41,136 nucleotides of DNA from Aeromonas schubertii (GTDB lineage: Bacteria > Pseudomonadota > Gammaproteobacteria > Enterobacterales > Aeromonadaceae), in the NCBI RefSeq assembly GCF_000820105.1, contig NZ_CDDB01000037.1:1-41136 (forward strand), given 5' to 3'. Positions within the stretch are counted from its first letter, which is position 1. Every line of letters starts with the position of its first letter. A model generated the notes under the pieces. It was given only the letters and a program-made list of their open reading frames with translations. It did no database searches and had not been told where the DNA came from. The translations under genes and the position numbers were made by a program. Of this stretch, positions 17,626 through 26,399 are shown in pieces.

Positions 17626-18213
17626 ATGATGAAAAGATGGATGAGTGTGCTGGCATTGGCTGCCAGCCTGTTGCCTGCTCTGCTGCAGGCTGCGCCAAGG
17701 GTTCAGTTTGAAACCAATCATGGCAATGTCGTGGTCGAGCTCGCCCCCAAGGCGGCGCCACAGACGGTCAAAAACTTCCTGCGTTATGTGGCCGACGGCA
17801 GCTACGATGGCAGCCTGTTCCACCGCATAGTACCGGGTTTCGTGGTACAGGGGGGAGGCTATAACCAGCAGTATCAGCAGCTCCCTACCTATGATCCCGT
17901 GGTCAATGAATCCATCGGTGGCCTCTCCAACAAGCGGGGCACCATCGCCATGGCCCGAACCCAGGCGGTGGACAGCGCCACTCGCCAGTTCTACTTCAAC
18001 CTGGTCAACAACACCAATCTGGATGGCGCCGGGCAAGCGGGCTACACCGTGTTTGGCCAGGTGGTGAGCGGACTCGAGGTGCTGGACAAGCTGGCCCAGA
18101 CCCCGACCCAGTACAGCAGCATACTGCGCGCCAACAACGTGCCCACCACCCCCGTCATCTTGCGGCATGTCACCCTGCTGCCCGATCAGCCGGCAGCCAA
18201 GAAGAGCAAGTAA
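17626..18213 (+). CDS. periplasmic peptidyl-prolyl cis-trans isomerase (cyclophilin)
   Basis: A 195-residue cyclophilin with a signal peptide (about 1-23, ending LLQAA), so a periplasmic proline isomerase of the PpiA type. Active-site elements are visible: FHRIVPGFVVQGG (catalytic Arg in FHRI), GTIAMARTQ and ATRQFYFNLVNN. Two adjacent ATG codons (17626, 17629) follow a GGAGAG ribosome site, so the exact start may shift by one codon. It lies 9 bases after yajG and ends just before a terminator. It may be ppiA, but assignment within the cyclophilin family is uncertain. Confidence 0.93.
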   Translation: MMKRWMSVLALAASLLPALLQAAPRVQFETNHGNVVVELAPKAAPQTVKNFLRYVADGSYDGSLFHRIVPGFVVQGGGYNQQYQQLPTYDPVVNESIGGLSNKRGTIAMARTQAVDSATRQFYFNLVNNTNLDGAGQAGYTVFGQVVSGLEVLDKLAQTPTQYSSILRANNVPTTPVILRHVTLLPDQPAAKKSK

Positions 18214-18218
18214 GCCTC

Positions 18219-18243
18219 AGGCGGGCCCAGAGCCCGCCTTTCA
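18219..18243 (+). terminator. terminator after the cyclophilin gene
   Basis: AGGCGGGC (18219-18226) pairs with GCCCGCCT (18232-18239), followed by a short T-run. It ends the rlmG-yajG-cyclophilin transcript, so ampG likely has its own promoter or relies on read-through. Confidence 0.75.
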
Positions 18244-18267
18244 CTTTGTTATTGCGAGGAGTGCAAG

Positions 18268-19671
18268 GTGCGCAACACATCCGGCTGGCTGCAGGCCATG
18301 GCCATCTATCTGGAGCCCAGAGTTCTCACCCTGCTGACGTTGGGATTCTCGTCGGGGCTGCCCCTGCTGCTGGTCTTTGGCACCCTCTCCTTCTGGCTGA
18401 GAGAGGCCGAGGTGAGCCTCACTGATATCGGCTACATGAGCTGGGTGGCCCTGGCCTATGGCTTCAAGTGGGTGTGGTCTCCACTGGTCGATCGCCTCTC
18501 CCTGCCTCTGCTCTCGAGCCTGCTTGGACGGCGACGCAGCTGGATGCTGCTCTCCCAGCTACTGGTCATGGGTGCCCTGATCGGCATGGGGATGAGCGAC
18601 CCCAAACTGAGCCTGACCCATCTCGCCCTGTTTGCCCTGTTGGTGGCCTTCGCCTCGGCGACCCAGGATATCGTCATCGACGCCTTTCGCATCGAGTCTG
18701 CCCCCGAGCGCCTGCAGGCGGCCATGGCGGCGGCCTACATGACGGGCTACCGACTCGCCATGATCCTGGCCGGCGCCGGCGCCCTGGCCCTGGCCGCCTG
18801 GCTCGGCAGTGATACTGGCTACTCTCGGGATGGTTGGCAACTGACCTATTTCATCATGGCCGCCTGCATGAGCGTCGGCCTTGTCACTACACTGCTCTGT
18901 CATGAGCCAGAAGCCGATCTGCAACGCCAGAGCGAGGAGCAAGCCGCCTGTAAAGCGTCGTTGCTGGAGCGGGGCTGGCCCCCAGCTATCGCCGCTGTGG
19001 GAGCCTGGTGCATCGAGTCTATCTGGCGTCCCTTCAGCGACTTCTTCGAGCGCTACGGCAAGACGGCGCTGCTGATCCTGGCGCTTATCGCCTGCTATCG
19101 CATCTCGGATGTGGTGATGGGGGTGATGACCAGCAGCTTCTATGTGGACCTGCAGTTTAGCAAGACCGAGGTGGCCACCATCACCAAGGTCTACGGCGTC
19201 ATCATGACCCTGGTGGGCGCCAGCGTCGGGGGGGTGCTGGTGATGCGCTTTGGTACCCTGCGCATCCTGTTGATCGGCGCCCTGCTCACCGCCAGCACCA
19301 ATCTGCTCTTCTCCCTGCTGGGGGTCGTGGGACACAACACCTGGCTGCTCACCGTCATCATCTCGCTGGATAACCTGGCCGCCGGCATCGCCACCGCCGC
19401 CTTTGTCACCTATCTGTCGAGCCTCACCAACGTCGCCTTCTCGGCCACCCAGTACGCCCTGTTCAGCTCGATGATGCTGCTGCTGCCCAAATTTCTGGCC
19501 GGTTTCTCCGGCGCCGTGGTGGAGCAAATTGGCTACAGCCACTTCTTCATTGGCACCGCCCTGCTGGGTATTCCCGCCATCTGCCTGATCCCGATCGTCT
19601 CCAAACGGACAACGGCTATCACGAGAGAGCGGTCACAAGATAATCGTTTGCGAAATAGTGGGGGTGATTAG
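18268..19671 (+). CDS. ampG: AmpG muropeptide permease (MFS)
   Basis: A 467-residue, 12-14 helix MFS transporter matching AmpG, which imports GlcNAc-anhydroMurNAc peptides from the periplasm for murein recycling. The start region LTLGFSSGLPLLLVFGTLSFWLREAEVSLTDIGYMSWVALAYGFKWVWSPLVDR matches the AmpG signature. A GTG start at 18268 is used because AGGAG lies just upstream (18256-18260); an ATG at 18298 is the alternative. In bacteria with AmpR-type regulation, AmpG also supplies the beta-lactamase inducing signal. anmK and mepM, two other murein-turnover genes, occur later in the window. Confidence 0.94.
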   Translation: MRNTSGWLQAMAIYLEPRVLTLLTLGFSSGLPLLLVFGTLSFWLREAEVSLTDIGYMSWVALAYGFKWVWSPLVDRLSLPLLSSLLGRRRSWMLLSQLLVMGALIGMGMSDPKLSLTHLALFALLVAFASATQDIVIDAFRIESAPERLQAAMAAAYMTGYRLAMILAGAGALALAAWLGSDTGYSRDGWQLTYFIMAACMSVGLVTTLLCHEPEADLQRQSEEQAACKASLLERGWPPAIAAVGAWCIESIWRPFSDFFERYGKTALLILALIACYRISDVVMGVMTSSFYVDLQFSKTEVATITKVYGVIMTLVGASVGGVLVMRFGTLRILLIGALLTASTNLLFSLLGVVGHNTWLLTVIISLDNLAAGIATAAFVTYLSSLTNVAFSATQYALFSSMMLLLPKFLAGFSGAVVEQIGYSHFFIGTALLGIPAICLIPIVSKRTTAITRERSQDNRLRNSGGD

Positions 19672-19678
19672 ACTCACA
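19663..19678 (+). promoter_or_regulatory. CRP-like site upstream of tsx
   Basis: GGTGA-TTAGAC-TCACA matches the TGTGA-N6-TCACA consensus at 9 of 10 fixed positions. It overlaps the ampG stop codon. A TAGAAT -10 candidate at 19729-19734 puts the site about 70 bases before the predicted start of tsx transcription, a spacing used by activating CRP. tsx is cAMP-CRP controlled in E. coli. Confidence 0.6.
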
Positions 19679-19798
19679 CTTCATCACAAAGTTCCCAACA
19701 ATTTATTTATCCCCCGGGATGTTTGGCCTAGAATCCACTCGCTCCCTCGCTGGAGCGGGCTACGGAAATCCTCAACTACGGACATAAGAGATAAGAAG

Positions 19799-20626
19799 AT
19801 GGCCAAGTTCACCAAATCCCTGATCGCCGCCGGCCTGCTGGCCGCCGCCGCTACCCCCGCCTTCGCCGCCGACTACAGCGGTGACATCCACAAGAACGAT
19901 TACAAGTGGATGCAGTTCAACGTGATGCACACCATCGGCCAGCTGCCGAGTGGCGATCACGACTACAACGACACCTACCTCGAAATGGAGTTTGGTGGTC
20001 GCTCCGGCCTGTTCGATCTGTACGGCTATGTCGACGTCTTCGATATCTTCGACAACCGTCACAGCGAAAAGCATGGTTATGGCGATGGCAAAAACATCTT
20101 CATGAAGTTTGCCCCGCGTCTCTCCCTGGATGCCCTGACCGGTAAAGATCTCTCCTTCGGCCCGGTTCAAGAGCTCTACATCGCCTCCCTGAACAACGTC
20201 GATGACACCATGATGGAGAACCAGATCGGTCTGGGCGCCGATGTGATGGTTCCCTGGTTTGGCAAGGTGGGCATGAACCTGTACGCTCGTCACGCCACCG
20301 AGAGCAAGTACTTCCAGGAAGAAGAGGGTACCTGGAACGGCTATCAGTTCTCCATGAACTGGTTCAAGCCCTTCTACACCTTCTCCAACGGCTCCTTCAT
20401 CTCCTATCAGGGCTACCTGGACTACCTGTTCGGCGCCGACACCTATGGCCGCGCCGACCGCAATGCCACTGGCGTTGCCACCTTCCACGGCCTGTACTGG
20501 CACTCCGACCGCTACGCCGTCGGTTACGGCCTGAAGTACTTCAACGACGTGTACGGCGTCAACAACTCCGATGGCTTCAAGTCCACCGGTTTTGGCCACT
20601 ACTTCTCCGTTACCTACAAGTTCTAA
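19799..20626 (+). CDS. tsx: nucleoside-specific outer-membrane channel Tsx/OmpK
   Basis: A 275-residue outer-membrane beta-barrel. The signal peptide ends ATPAFA at residue 23; the mature part starts ADYSGDIHKNDYKWMQFNVMHTIG, followed by alternating strands and a terminal aromatic residue (SVTYKF), the standard outer-membrane assembly signal. It belongs to the nucleoside-specific channel family (Tsx, Vibrio OmpK). The ATG at 19799 is chosen over a longer in-frame extension because it starts the signal peptide. It is flanked by a CRP-like site and a strong terminator. Confidence 0.92.
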   Translation: MAKFTKSLIAAGLLAAAATPAFAADYSGDIHKNDYKWMQFNVMHTIGQLPSGDHDYNDTYLEMEFGGRSGLFDLYGYVDVFDIFDNRHSEKHGYGDGKNIFMKFAPRLSLDALTGKDLSFGPVQELYIASLNNVDDTMMENQIGLGADVMVPWFGKVGMNLYARHATESKYFQEEEGTWNGYQFSMNWFKPFYTFSNGSFISYQGYLDYLFGADTYGRADRNATGVATFHGLYWHSDRYAVGYGLKYFNDVYGVNNSDGFKSTGFGHYFSVTYKF

Positions 20627-20645
20627 TCGAACCTCGGGTAACCAA

Positions 20646-20674
20646 AAAACCGGAGCATCTGCTCCGGTTTTTTT
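20646..20674 (+). terminator. bidirectional terminator between tsx and yajQ
   Basis: The stem AAAACCGGAGCA/TGCTCCGGTTTT, with loop TC, runs into seven T on the plus strand (20668-20674) and six T on the minus strand. It serves tsx and possibly yajQ. Confidence 0.92.
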
Positions 20675-20689
20675 ATTGCCCCTGATAAG

Positions 20690-20715
20690 CAAGGGGGCAG
20701 TGCCCTGCCCCCTTG
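20690..20715 (-). terminator. second hairpin after yajQ
   Basis: CAAGGGGGCAG pairs with CTGCCCCCTTG (11 bp, loop TGCC) directly after the yajQ stop. No T-run follows on the minus strand, so it may act as an RNA-stabilising end together with the next terminator. Confidence 0.5.
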
Positions 20716-20719
20716 ATAC

Positions 20720-21202
20720 TCAGTCGCGGAAGTTCTGGAACTGGAACGGCTGATCCAGTTCGGCACCGCGAATGAGCGCGATGGCCTCCTGCAGATCGTC
20801 ACGCTTCTTGCCGGTGACGCGCACCTCGTCGCCCTGGATGGCGGCCTGCACCTTGATCTTGGAGTCCTTGATCAGCTTCACCAGCTTCTTGGCGGTCTCC
20901 TTCTCGATCCCCTGCTTAAAGCTCACCTCGAGGGAGAAGCGCTTGCCGGAGTGGACCGAGTCCCCCACCGTCATGGAGTTGGTATCTATGCCCCGCTTGA
21001 TGAGCTTCTCGCGCAGGATGTCGACCATCTGCTTGAGCTGAAAATCGGCGTCCGCCTCCAGCTTCACCACTTCCTTGCTGAGGGTGAACGAGGCCTCGAC
21101 ACCACGAAAATCGAAGCGGGTCGAGAGCTCGCGGTTGGCGTTGTCCACCGCGTTCAACACCTCGTTCATCTGGACTTCGGACACAATATCGAATGACGGC
21201 AT
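20720..21202 (-). CDS. yajQ: YajQ family nucleotide-binding protein
   Basis: A 160-residue cytoplasmic protein of the YajQ/UPF0234 family, with two small alpha/beta domains. It begins [34 protein letters not shown] and ends QFQNFRD, both typical of the family. Homologues bind nucleotides or tRNA, and a Xanthomonas homologue binds cyclic-di-GMP; the role here is not known. AGGAGG precedes the ATG at 21202. The frame stays open for about 1 kb upstream, but that is the antisense of panE. It is divergent from panE, as in E. coli. Confidence 0.95.
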   Translation of the reverse strand: MPSFDIVSEVQMNEVLNAVDNANRELSTRFDFRGVEASFTLSKEVVKLEADADFQLKQMVDILREKLIKRGIDTNSMTVGDSVHSGKRFSLEVSFKQGIEKETAKKLVKLIKDSKIKVQAAIQGDEVRVTGKKRDDLQEAIALIRGAELDQPFQFQNFRD

Positions 21203-21265
21203 CTGGGCCTCCTCATCTAATCTGAATCGCAGGGGGCACACTCTACCAAAATCCCGCCAAAAAAG

Positions 21266-21294
21266 CTGACCCCACTTTGCCCCCTTGCTAGAAT
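21266..21294 (+). promoter_or_regulatory. possible panE promoter
   Basis: CTGACC (21266-21271), 17 bases, then TAGAAT (21289-21294). This would give a leader of about 100 bases before panE. The -35 box is only a partial match. Confidence 0.4.
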
Positions 21295-21403
21295 GCCACC
21301 CCGAAGCATGATGGATAAGCCCCATACAGGGCCATTGCTCACGTACCACCATCAGGCGGCCGATCGGCAGGAGCCGGGTCCCCGCCCGCATAACGAGAAT
21401 TCG

Positions 21404-22324
21404 ATGCCACGCAGCAATACACTCCCCCCCCTCTGGACCCTGCTCGGTGCCGGCGCCCTCGGCGGTGTCTTCGCCAGCCTGCTCTCCCAAAGCGGCCAGG
21501 GAGTACGTCTCATGGTGCGCGACAGCCAGCGTTCGCGCCTGCACCCGACCCTGGACTTCACCGCCCTGGATGGCTCGGCGCATCTGCTCCCCATCCCGCG
21601 CTGCTTCGCCAGCGACGGCGCCACGACCCGCCGCCTGCTGGTGATGACCAAGGCCGGTCAGGTGGTCGAGGCGCTGCGCCCTCTGCAGGGAATACTCGGG
21701 CGCGAGGTGCCCATAGTGCTGCTGCACAATGGCATGGGAATCGCCGAACAAGTGGCCGAGCTGTTCCCCGACAATCCCTTGCTGGTGGGGGTAACCAGCC
21801 ACGGAGCCATGCGCGGTCAGCACTACAGCTTTCGCCATACCGGCAAGGGAGAGACCTGGATCGGCCCCTTCAATGAGGCGGGTCGCCAACACCGCCATAT
21901 CGCCGATGACCTGGCCCGAGCCCTCGGCCAAGCCGAATGGGACGAGCAGATCCAGCGTCGTCAGTGGCAAAAGCTCGCCATCAACTGCATGATTAATCCG
22001 CTTACCGCCCTGCACAGGGTCAAGAATGGCGAGCTCTCCACCCCCCGCTTTGGCGACGCCCTGACCCAGCTCTCGGTGGAGCTGGCCGACGTGATGCAGG
22101 CAGAGGGGATGGAAGCGGGCGCCGACGAACTGCTGCGCCGGGCCCTCACAGTGGCAGAGCTGACGGCGGATAACCACTCCTCCATGTTGCAAGACAGGGA
22201 GGCAGGACGCGTCACCGAGATCGACGCCATCACGGGCTATCTGCTGGCGCGCGCCGACCATCACGGCATCGCCGTGCCGGTTAACCGCAGCCTGTTTGAG
22301 GCCATTTCACAAAAAGCAGGCTGA
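21404..22324 (+). CDS. panE: 2-dehydropantoate 2-reductase
   Basis: A 306-residue NADPH-dependent ketopantoate reductase of pantothenate (coenzyme A) synthesis. The nucleotide-binding GAGALG lies at 15-20; TKAGQV with Lys83 and HNGMG follow; the catalytic Lys190 with N194 and N198 ([14 protein letters not shown]) matches the family active site. The start at 21404 begins [21 protein letters not shown]; a longer frame from 21293 lacks homology. The ribosome site is weak. yajL follows after 16 bases, the same yajQ-panE-yajL order as E. coli. Confidence 0.94.
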   Translation: MPRSNTLPPLWTLLGAGALGGVFASLLSQSGQGVRLMVRDSQRSRLHPTLDFTALDGSAHLLPIPRCFASDGATTRRLLVMTKAGQVVEALRPLQGILGREVPIVLLHNGMGIAEQVAELFPDNPLLVGVTSHGAMRGQHYSFRHTGKGETWIGPFNEAGRQHRHIADDLARALGQAEWDEQIQRRQWQKLAINCMINPLTALHRVKNGELSTPRFGDALTQLSVELADVMQAEGMEAGADELLRRALTVAELTADNHSSMLQDREAGRVTEIDAITGYLLARADHHGIAVPVNRSLFEAISQKAG

Positions 22325-22340
22325 TGCCTGGGAGGCAGGG

Positions 22341-22898
22341 ATGAAGGCAGTGGTCCTGATGGGGCCGGGCTCGGAGGAGATCGAGACCGTGACCCTGGTC
22401 GATGTGCTGGTGCGTGGTGGCGTGGCGGTGACGCTCGCCTCCTGCGCCCAGGATGGTGCGCTCACCCTCACCGCCTCGCGCGGAGTGAAGATAGTGACCG
22501 ATGGCCATGTGCGGGATCTGCCCGATGAGCCCTGGGATCTGGTGGCGGTGCCGGGGGGGGTGCCCGGCAGCGAGGCCATTCGCGACAGCGATGAGGCTAT
22601 CGCCCTGCTGCGCCGTCAAGCCGCCGCGGGGCGCTGGCGCGCCGCCCTGTGCGCCGCTCCCGCTTTGGTGCTGGCCCACCACGACCTGATAGGTAGCGCC
22701 CGCGTCACCTGCCACCCGGGCTTTCAGGAGCGGCTGCCCGCCGCCCAGCTGAGCACAGACAGGGTGGTTGTCGATCGGACGCATCGCCTCATCACCAGCC
22801 AGGGGCCGGGCACCAGCCTCGAATTCGCCCTGACCATCCTCGCCGAGCTGAGAGGAGACGATCTGGCGCGCCAGGTCGCCGCCCCCATGGTGGTCTAG
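22341..22898 (+). CDS. yajL: DJ-1/PfpI family protein YajL
   Basis: A 185-residue protein of the DJ-1 family, close to E. coli YajL (chaperone and proposed protein deglycase). The catalytic Cys is C104 in [11 protein letters not shown], with the conserved Glu at 12-13 (PGSEE). [13 protein letters not shown] is another family signature. The start at [13 protein letters not shown] is chosen over a frame 45 bases upstream that is shared with the end of panE. Its stop overlaps that of budB head-to-head in a CTAG palindrome (22895-22898). Confidence 0.94.
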   Translation: MKAVVLMGPGSEEIETVTLVDVLVRGGVAVTLASCAQDGALTLTASRGVKIVTDGHVRDLPDEPWDLVAVPGGVPGSEAIRDSDEAIALLRRQAAAGRWRAALCAAPALVLAHHDLIGSARVTCHPGFQERLPAAQLSTDRVVVDRTHRLITSQGPGTSLEFALTILAELRGDDLARQVAAPMVV

Positions 22899-24565
22899 GC
22901 CATCACCTCGGGACTCAACTGGGCCATCAGGCTCGGGTTGTCCGAGTAATCCACCGGAATGGCCACCACGGCCGGCCCGTCGACCTCCAGCGCCGCCCTC
23001 AGGGTGGCGCGCAGGGTGTCGGCCGACCTCACCGCAAATCCCGCCGCCCCGAACGACTCGGCATAGCGCTTGAAGTCGATGGGACCGAACGCCACCCCCG
23101 AGGTGCGCCGGTATTTCTGCTCCTCCTGCATCGCCACCATGTTGTAGCCGTTATCGACCCAGATGATGTGCAAGATGTTGCTGCCAAGGCGTACCGCCGT
23201 CTCCAGCTCCATGCTCGACTGCATGAAACTGCCGTCCCCTGATACCGACACCACCTTCTCCCCCGGCCGTACCATGGTCGCACCAATAGCCCAGGGCAGT
23301 GCGATCCCCATGGTCTGCTGACCGTTGGAGATAAGCACCTGGCGGGCCCGAAAGCTGTAGAGATAGCGGGCGATCCAGATGTGGAAGCTGCCCATGTCGA
23401 CGCACAGGGTCATGTCGCCACGCACCAGATCCTGCAGCTCGCGCACGATGCGCAAGGGGTGCACCGGCATGCCGTGCAGATCGTCGGCGCGCAGGGCCAA
23501 TCGCAGCCGCTGCTGACGGACGCCATGCAGCAGGCGTTGAACCTCGGTAGTACGCTCCTTGGGATGACCCAGGGTGTGTGTCAGTCGCTGCAGGTTGGCG
23601 CTGATCGACCCCACCAGCTCGCCATTCGGGCAGTAGCAGCTGTCGATCTCCGCCGGCAGCACGTCGATGTGCAGGATGCGCCGCGAACGATCCCCATTCC
23701 ACAGCACGGGATCGTACTCGATGGGGCTGTACCCGATGCAGATCACCAGATCCGCCCCCGCCAGTAACTGATCACCCGGTTGGTTGTTAAACAGGCCGAC
23801 CCGGCCGGCAAAGTCATCGAAGTGCTCGCTGTCGACCACCCCGGCCGCCTGGTAAGTGCCGGTGACTGGCAAACGCACCTTGTCGAGAAAGGCGCGCACC
23901 GCCTCGGCGGTGGAAGGCCGGCTCGCCATCAGACCGAGCAGCACCACCGGATTGTCCGCCTCACTGATGAGAGCGAGCGCCTGCTCCAGATTACGCTCAT
24001 CGGCACAGCCGGGCTCGGGCACCTCGCGCGGCACCAGCACCCGCCCCTGCACCGGCTTGTTGATGATGTCCATCGGCAGGCTGACAAAGGCCGCCCCCGG
24101 TCGCCCCAGTTCGGCAGCACGAAACGCATTGGCCATCACCTCGCAGAGCGCCGCGCCACTGCTAACCTGAGCGCTGAACTTGGTGACCGGCCGACACAGG
24201 TTCACCGTATCGAGACTCTGATGGGTGAGCTTGAGGCCATCGGCCCGCCGTACCGCCCCTCCCAGGGCGACCATGGGGTCCCCCTCGGACGTGGCGGTGG
24301 CGAGCCCGGTCACCAGGTTGGTGCAACCCGGCCCCGAGGTGACCAGCGCCACTCCCGCCTTGCCGGTCAAGCGCCCCACCGCCGCCGCCATGAAGGCCGC
24401 GTTGGCCTCGTGGCGCACCACTATGGTCTCGATGGGCGACTCCTCCAGGGCGTCGAATACCCGATCAATCTTGGCGCCCGGGATGCCGAACACCTGTCTG
24501 ACTCCTTGCGCCTCAAGGTGGCGCACCACCAGCTGGGCGCCACACTGCCACTGCGTGTTTTCCAT
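22895..24565 (-). CDS. budB: catabolic acetolactate synthase
   Basis: A 556-residue thiamine-diphosphate enzyme that condenses two pyruvates to alpha-acetolactate. It matches the FAD-independent catabolic type (BudB/AlsS, about 559 residues in Klebsiella). Visible: cofactor-activating E53 ([11 protein letters not shown]), the phosphate region [15 protein letters not shown], and the ThDP motif [15 protein letters not shown]...WVDN. Fermentation context: budA lies 17 bases upstream and a LysR regulator is divergent. No budC (acetoin reductase) is present in the window. Its TAG stop is shared with yajL through CTAG. Confidence 0.95.
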   Translation of the reverse strand: MENTQWQCGAQLVVRHLEAQGVRQVFGIPGAKIDRVFDALEESPIETIVVRHEANAAFMAAAVGRLTGKAGVALVTSGPGCTNLVTGLATATSEGDPMVALGGAVRRADGLKLTHQSLDTVNLCRPVTKFSAQVSSGAALCEVMANAFRAAELGRPGAAFVSLPMDIINKPVQGRVLVPREVPEPGCADERNLEQALALISEADNPVVLLGLMASRPSTAEAVRAFLDKVRLPVTGTYQAAGVVDSEHFDDFAGRVGLFNNQPGDQLLAGADLVICIGYSPIEYDPVLWNGDRSRRILHIDVLPAEIDSCYCPNGELVGSISANLQRLTHTLGHPKERTTEVQRLLHGVRQQRLRLALRADDLHGMPVHPLRIVRELQDLVRGDMTLCVDMGSFHIWIARYLYSFRARQVLISNGQQTMGIALPWAIGATMVRPGEKVVSVSGDGSFMQSSMELETAVRLGSNILHIIWVDNGYNMVAMQEEQKYRRTSGVAFGPIDFKRYAESFGAAGFAVRSADTLRATLRAALEVDGPAVVAIPVDYSDNPSLMAQLSPEVMA

Positions 24566-24582
24566 CGAATCCTCCTTGTGTG

Positions 24583-25374
24583 TCAGCCTTCGGCGGCGCG
24601 GATCGCCCGATCCAGTTCGGCCGGGCAGAGGTTGGCGCCCCGAAAAGCGGTGTCGGGCGACAGTGTCAGATTGAGATGGCGCACCACACAGAGGCGCAGC
24701 GTACCGTGCGCCATGGCGTAGTCGAGCAGGTGGCCTCCGCAGCAGCGATCCTCTGTGATCATGTGCTCATGAAATCCCGCCACGTTGATCCCCTGCACGA
24801 AAGGGGGGCAGCGAAAGCCAACCAGGGTTCCCTCCACCCCGGCCAGGCGAAACAGCGGCTGCGCCTCGATGGCCTCCAGCATGGGCTTATAGGGTGGGCT
24901 CTGGCGCGGCACTGTGCGCACCTTGGCGGTTTCGAATCGACCATCGAGACGCAGGGCCACGAAGACATTGTCCGACCCCACCAGGCGATCGACCCACTGG
25001 TGGATCTCATCCCGGCTCAGGGGGTGGTCGAAGTGCCGCTCCAGGCAGGGGCGAAACTGGGTCATCACGGCGAACGGCGTCTTCTGCCAGGGATCGGCCC
25101 GACGCGCGGAGCCGTCGGCTTTCAGCTGATGGATCTGCCGCTCGAAGGCGATCAGCTCCCCGTCGAGGTGGTTGAAGGTGCCGAGACCAAAGTCTCCATG
25201 GTGCAGAAGCTCACTCATGGTGGTCTCCCCCTCGTAAACGCCGGCCAGCAGGGCGCTCATCAGGGAGCTCTGATAGATCACACCCTCATCCTGATGGCGG
25301 CGCCAGCGGTCAAACTGGCGACTCACCTCAAGCGCGCAGCTATCCTGGCTGTCAGATACGGCAATCTCTCCCAT
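24583..25374 (-). CDS. budA: alpha-acetolactate decarboxylase
   Basis: A 263-residue enzyme converting acetolactate to acetoin. The zinc ligands H202, H204 and H215 are visible in [16 protein letters not shown], and other family stretches include [21 protein letters not shown]. The start at [10 protein letters not shown] is chosen because GAGAGGTG precedes it and the length then fits Klebsiella BudA (about 259); a frame 45 bases longer would run into the promoter. First gene of budAB. Confidence 0.95.
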   Translation of the reverse strand: MGEIAVSDSQDSCALEVSRQFDRWRRHQDEGVIYQSSLMSALLAGVYEGETTMSELLHHGDFGLGTFNHLDGELIAFERQIHQLKADGSARRADPWQKTPFAVMTQFRPCLERHFDHPLSRDEIHQWVDRLVGSDNVFVALRLDGRFETAKVRTVPRQSPPYKPMLEAIEAQPLFRLAGVEGTLVGFRCPPFVQGINVAGFHEHMITEDRCCGGHLLDYAMAHGTLRLCVVRHLNLTLSPDTAFRGANLCPAELDRAIRAAEG

Positions 25375-25413
25375 TTGAGTTTCACCTCTCGATCTCGTCC
25401 TGTTACTGTTCGG

Positions 25414-25436
25414 AGTCAATGGTGACCCATTTCACA
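25414..25436 (-). promoter_or_regulatory. budAB promoter with CRP-like site
   Basis: On the minus strand TGTGA-AATGGG-TCACC (25421-25436) matches the CRP consensus at 9 of 10 fixed positions. TTGACT (25414-25419), a good -35 for budAB, follows immediately. The -10 is poor, which suits a promoter needing activation. The same palindrome could instead be a BudR site. Confidence 0.5.
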
Positions 25437-25483
25437 CTCCGATGACCAATACTCAGCACCCACGACTTCGAGACGCCTTCGAT

Positions 25484-26392
25484 ATGGAACTGCGAACCCT
25501 CAGATACTTCATGACGGTGGCTAAGCTGCGCAGCTTCACCCGCGCCGCCGAGCGCCTCGGCATGGCTCAACCGCCCCTGAGCCAGCAAATTCGCAAGTTG
25601 GAGGAGGGGTTGGGCACTCCCCTGCTGCGCCGCCTGACCCGCAGCGTCGAGCTCACCGAAGCGGGCGAGAGCCTCTATCAAGATGCGGCCCGCATCCTGT
25701 CCCTGGCGGAAGGGGCACGTCAGCGGGTCGAACGCATCGCCCGCGGCGAGGCGGGGGTCCTGCGTATCGGTTTCGCCGGCTCCACCGTGCTCCATCCGGC
25801 GGTGCTGGCCTTGCTGCACGACTTTCGCGAGCGCCACCCCGAGGTCATGCTCACTCCCCAGGAGGGGAGCATGCCGGGGTTGGTCGCCGCCCTCTACGAC
25901 GAGCGGCTCGACGCCGCCATTCTTCGCCTGCCGTGCAGCGCCAGTGCCGACCTGGCGCATCACCTGATTGAGCGCGAACCACTGGTGATCGCCCTGCCCG
26001 CCCGGCATCCCCTGGCCGGTGCCGATGCTCTGGCCATGCATCAGCTGCGCGATGAGTCCTTTATCCTGTTCCCGCGCGACATAGGTCCCGGTCTCTACGA
26101 CGGGGTGATCGGCCTGTGCCAGGGGGCCGGCTTTGTGCCACGGCTCGGCCACGAGTGCCCCCAGGTGATCTCGACGGTAGGCATGGTGCAGGCGGGGTTT
26201 GGCATCACGCTGGTGCCGCGCTCGGTGGCAGCCCTGCATCCCCAAGGAGTGAGCTATCACCCTGTGCTGGGAGGGGGGCTCATCACCGAGGTGAGCCTGG
26301 CCACCCGCCCCCACCCGCGCAGCGCGGCCCTGCGCCGGCTCATTTGTCAGATACAAAAAAGGCCTCCCGAAGGAGGCCTCTTGGCAAGGTAA
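25484..26392 (+). CDS. budR: LysR-type regulator of acetoin genes (BudR/AlsR-like)
   Basis: A 302-residue LysR-family regulator with the helix-turn-helix SFTRAAERLGMAQPPLSQQIRKLEEGLGTPLLRRLTRSVELTEAGE near the N-terminus, very like Klebsiella BudR, and a C-terminal effector domain. The start MELRTLRYF is chosen by homology; an ATG at 25442 in frame would add 14 residues. It is divergent from budAB, the classical arrangement for an activator responding to acetate/pH. Its last codons (QKRPPEGGLLAR) are encoded by the tyrS terminator hairpin. Confidence 0.88.
   Translation: MELRTLRYFMTVAKLRSFTRAAERLGMAQPPLSQQIRKLEEGLGTPLLRRLTRSVELTEAGESLYQDAARILSLAEGARQRVERIARGEAGVLRIGFAGSTVLHPAVLALLHDFRERHPEVMLTPQEGSMPGLVAALYDERLDAAILRLPCSASADLAHHLIEREPLVIALPARHPLAGADALAMHQLRDESFILFPRDIGPGLYDGVIGLCQGAGFVPRLGHECPQVISTVGMVQAGFGITLVPRSVAALHPQGVSYHPVLGGGLITEVSLATRPHPRSAALRRLICQIQKRPPEGGLLAR
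26355..26379 (-). terminator. tyrS terminator inside the end of budR
   Basis: AGGCCTCC (26360-26367) pairs with GGAGGCCT (26372-26379); the minus-strand loop is TTCG and six T follow on that strand (26355-26360). It lies 20 bases after the tyrS stop and inside the budR reading frame. Confidence 0.9.
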
Positions 26393-26399
26393 GCACCGC

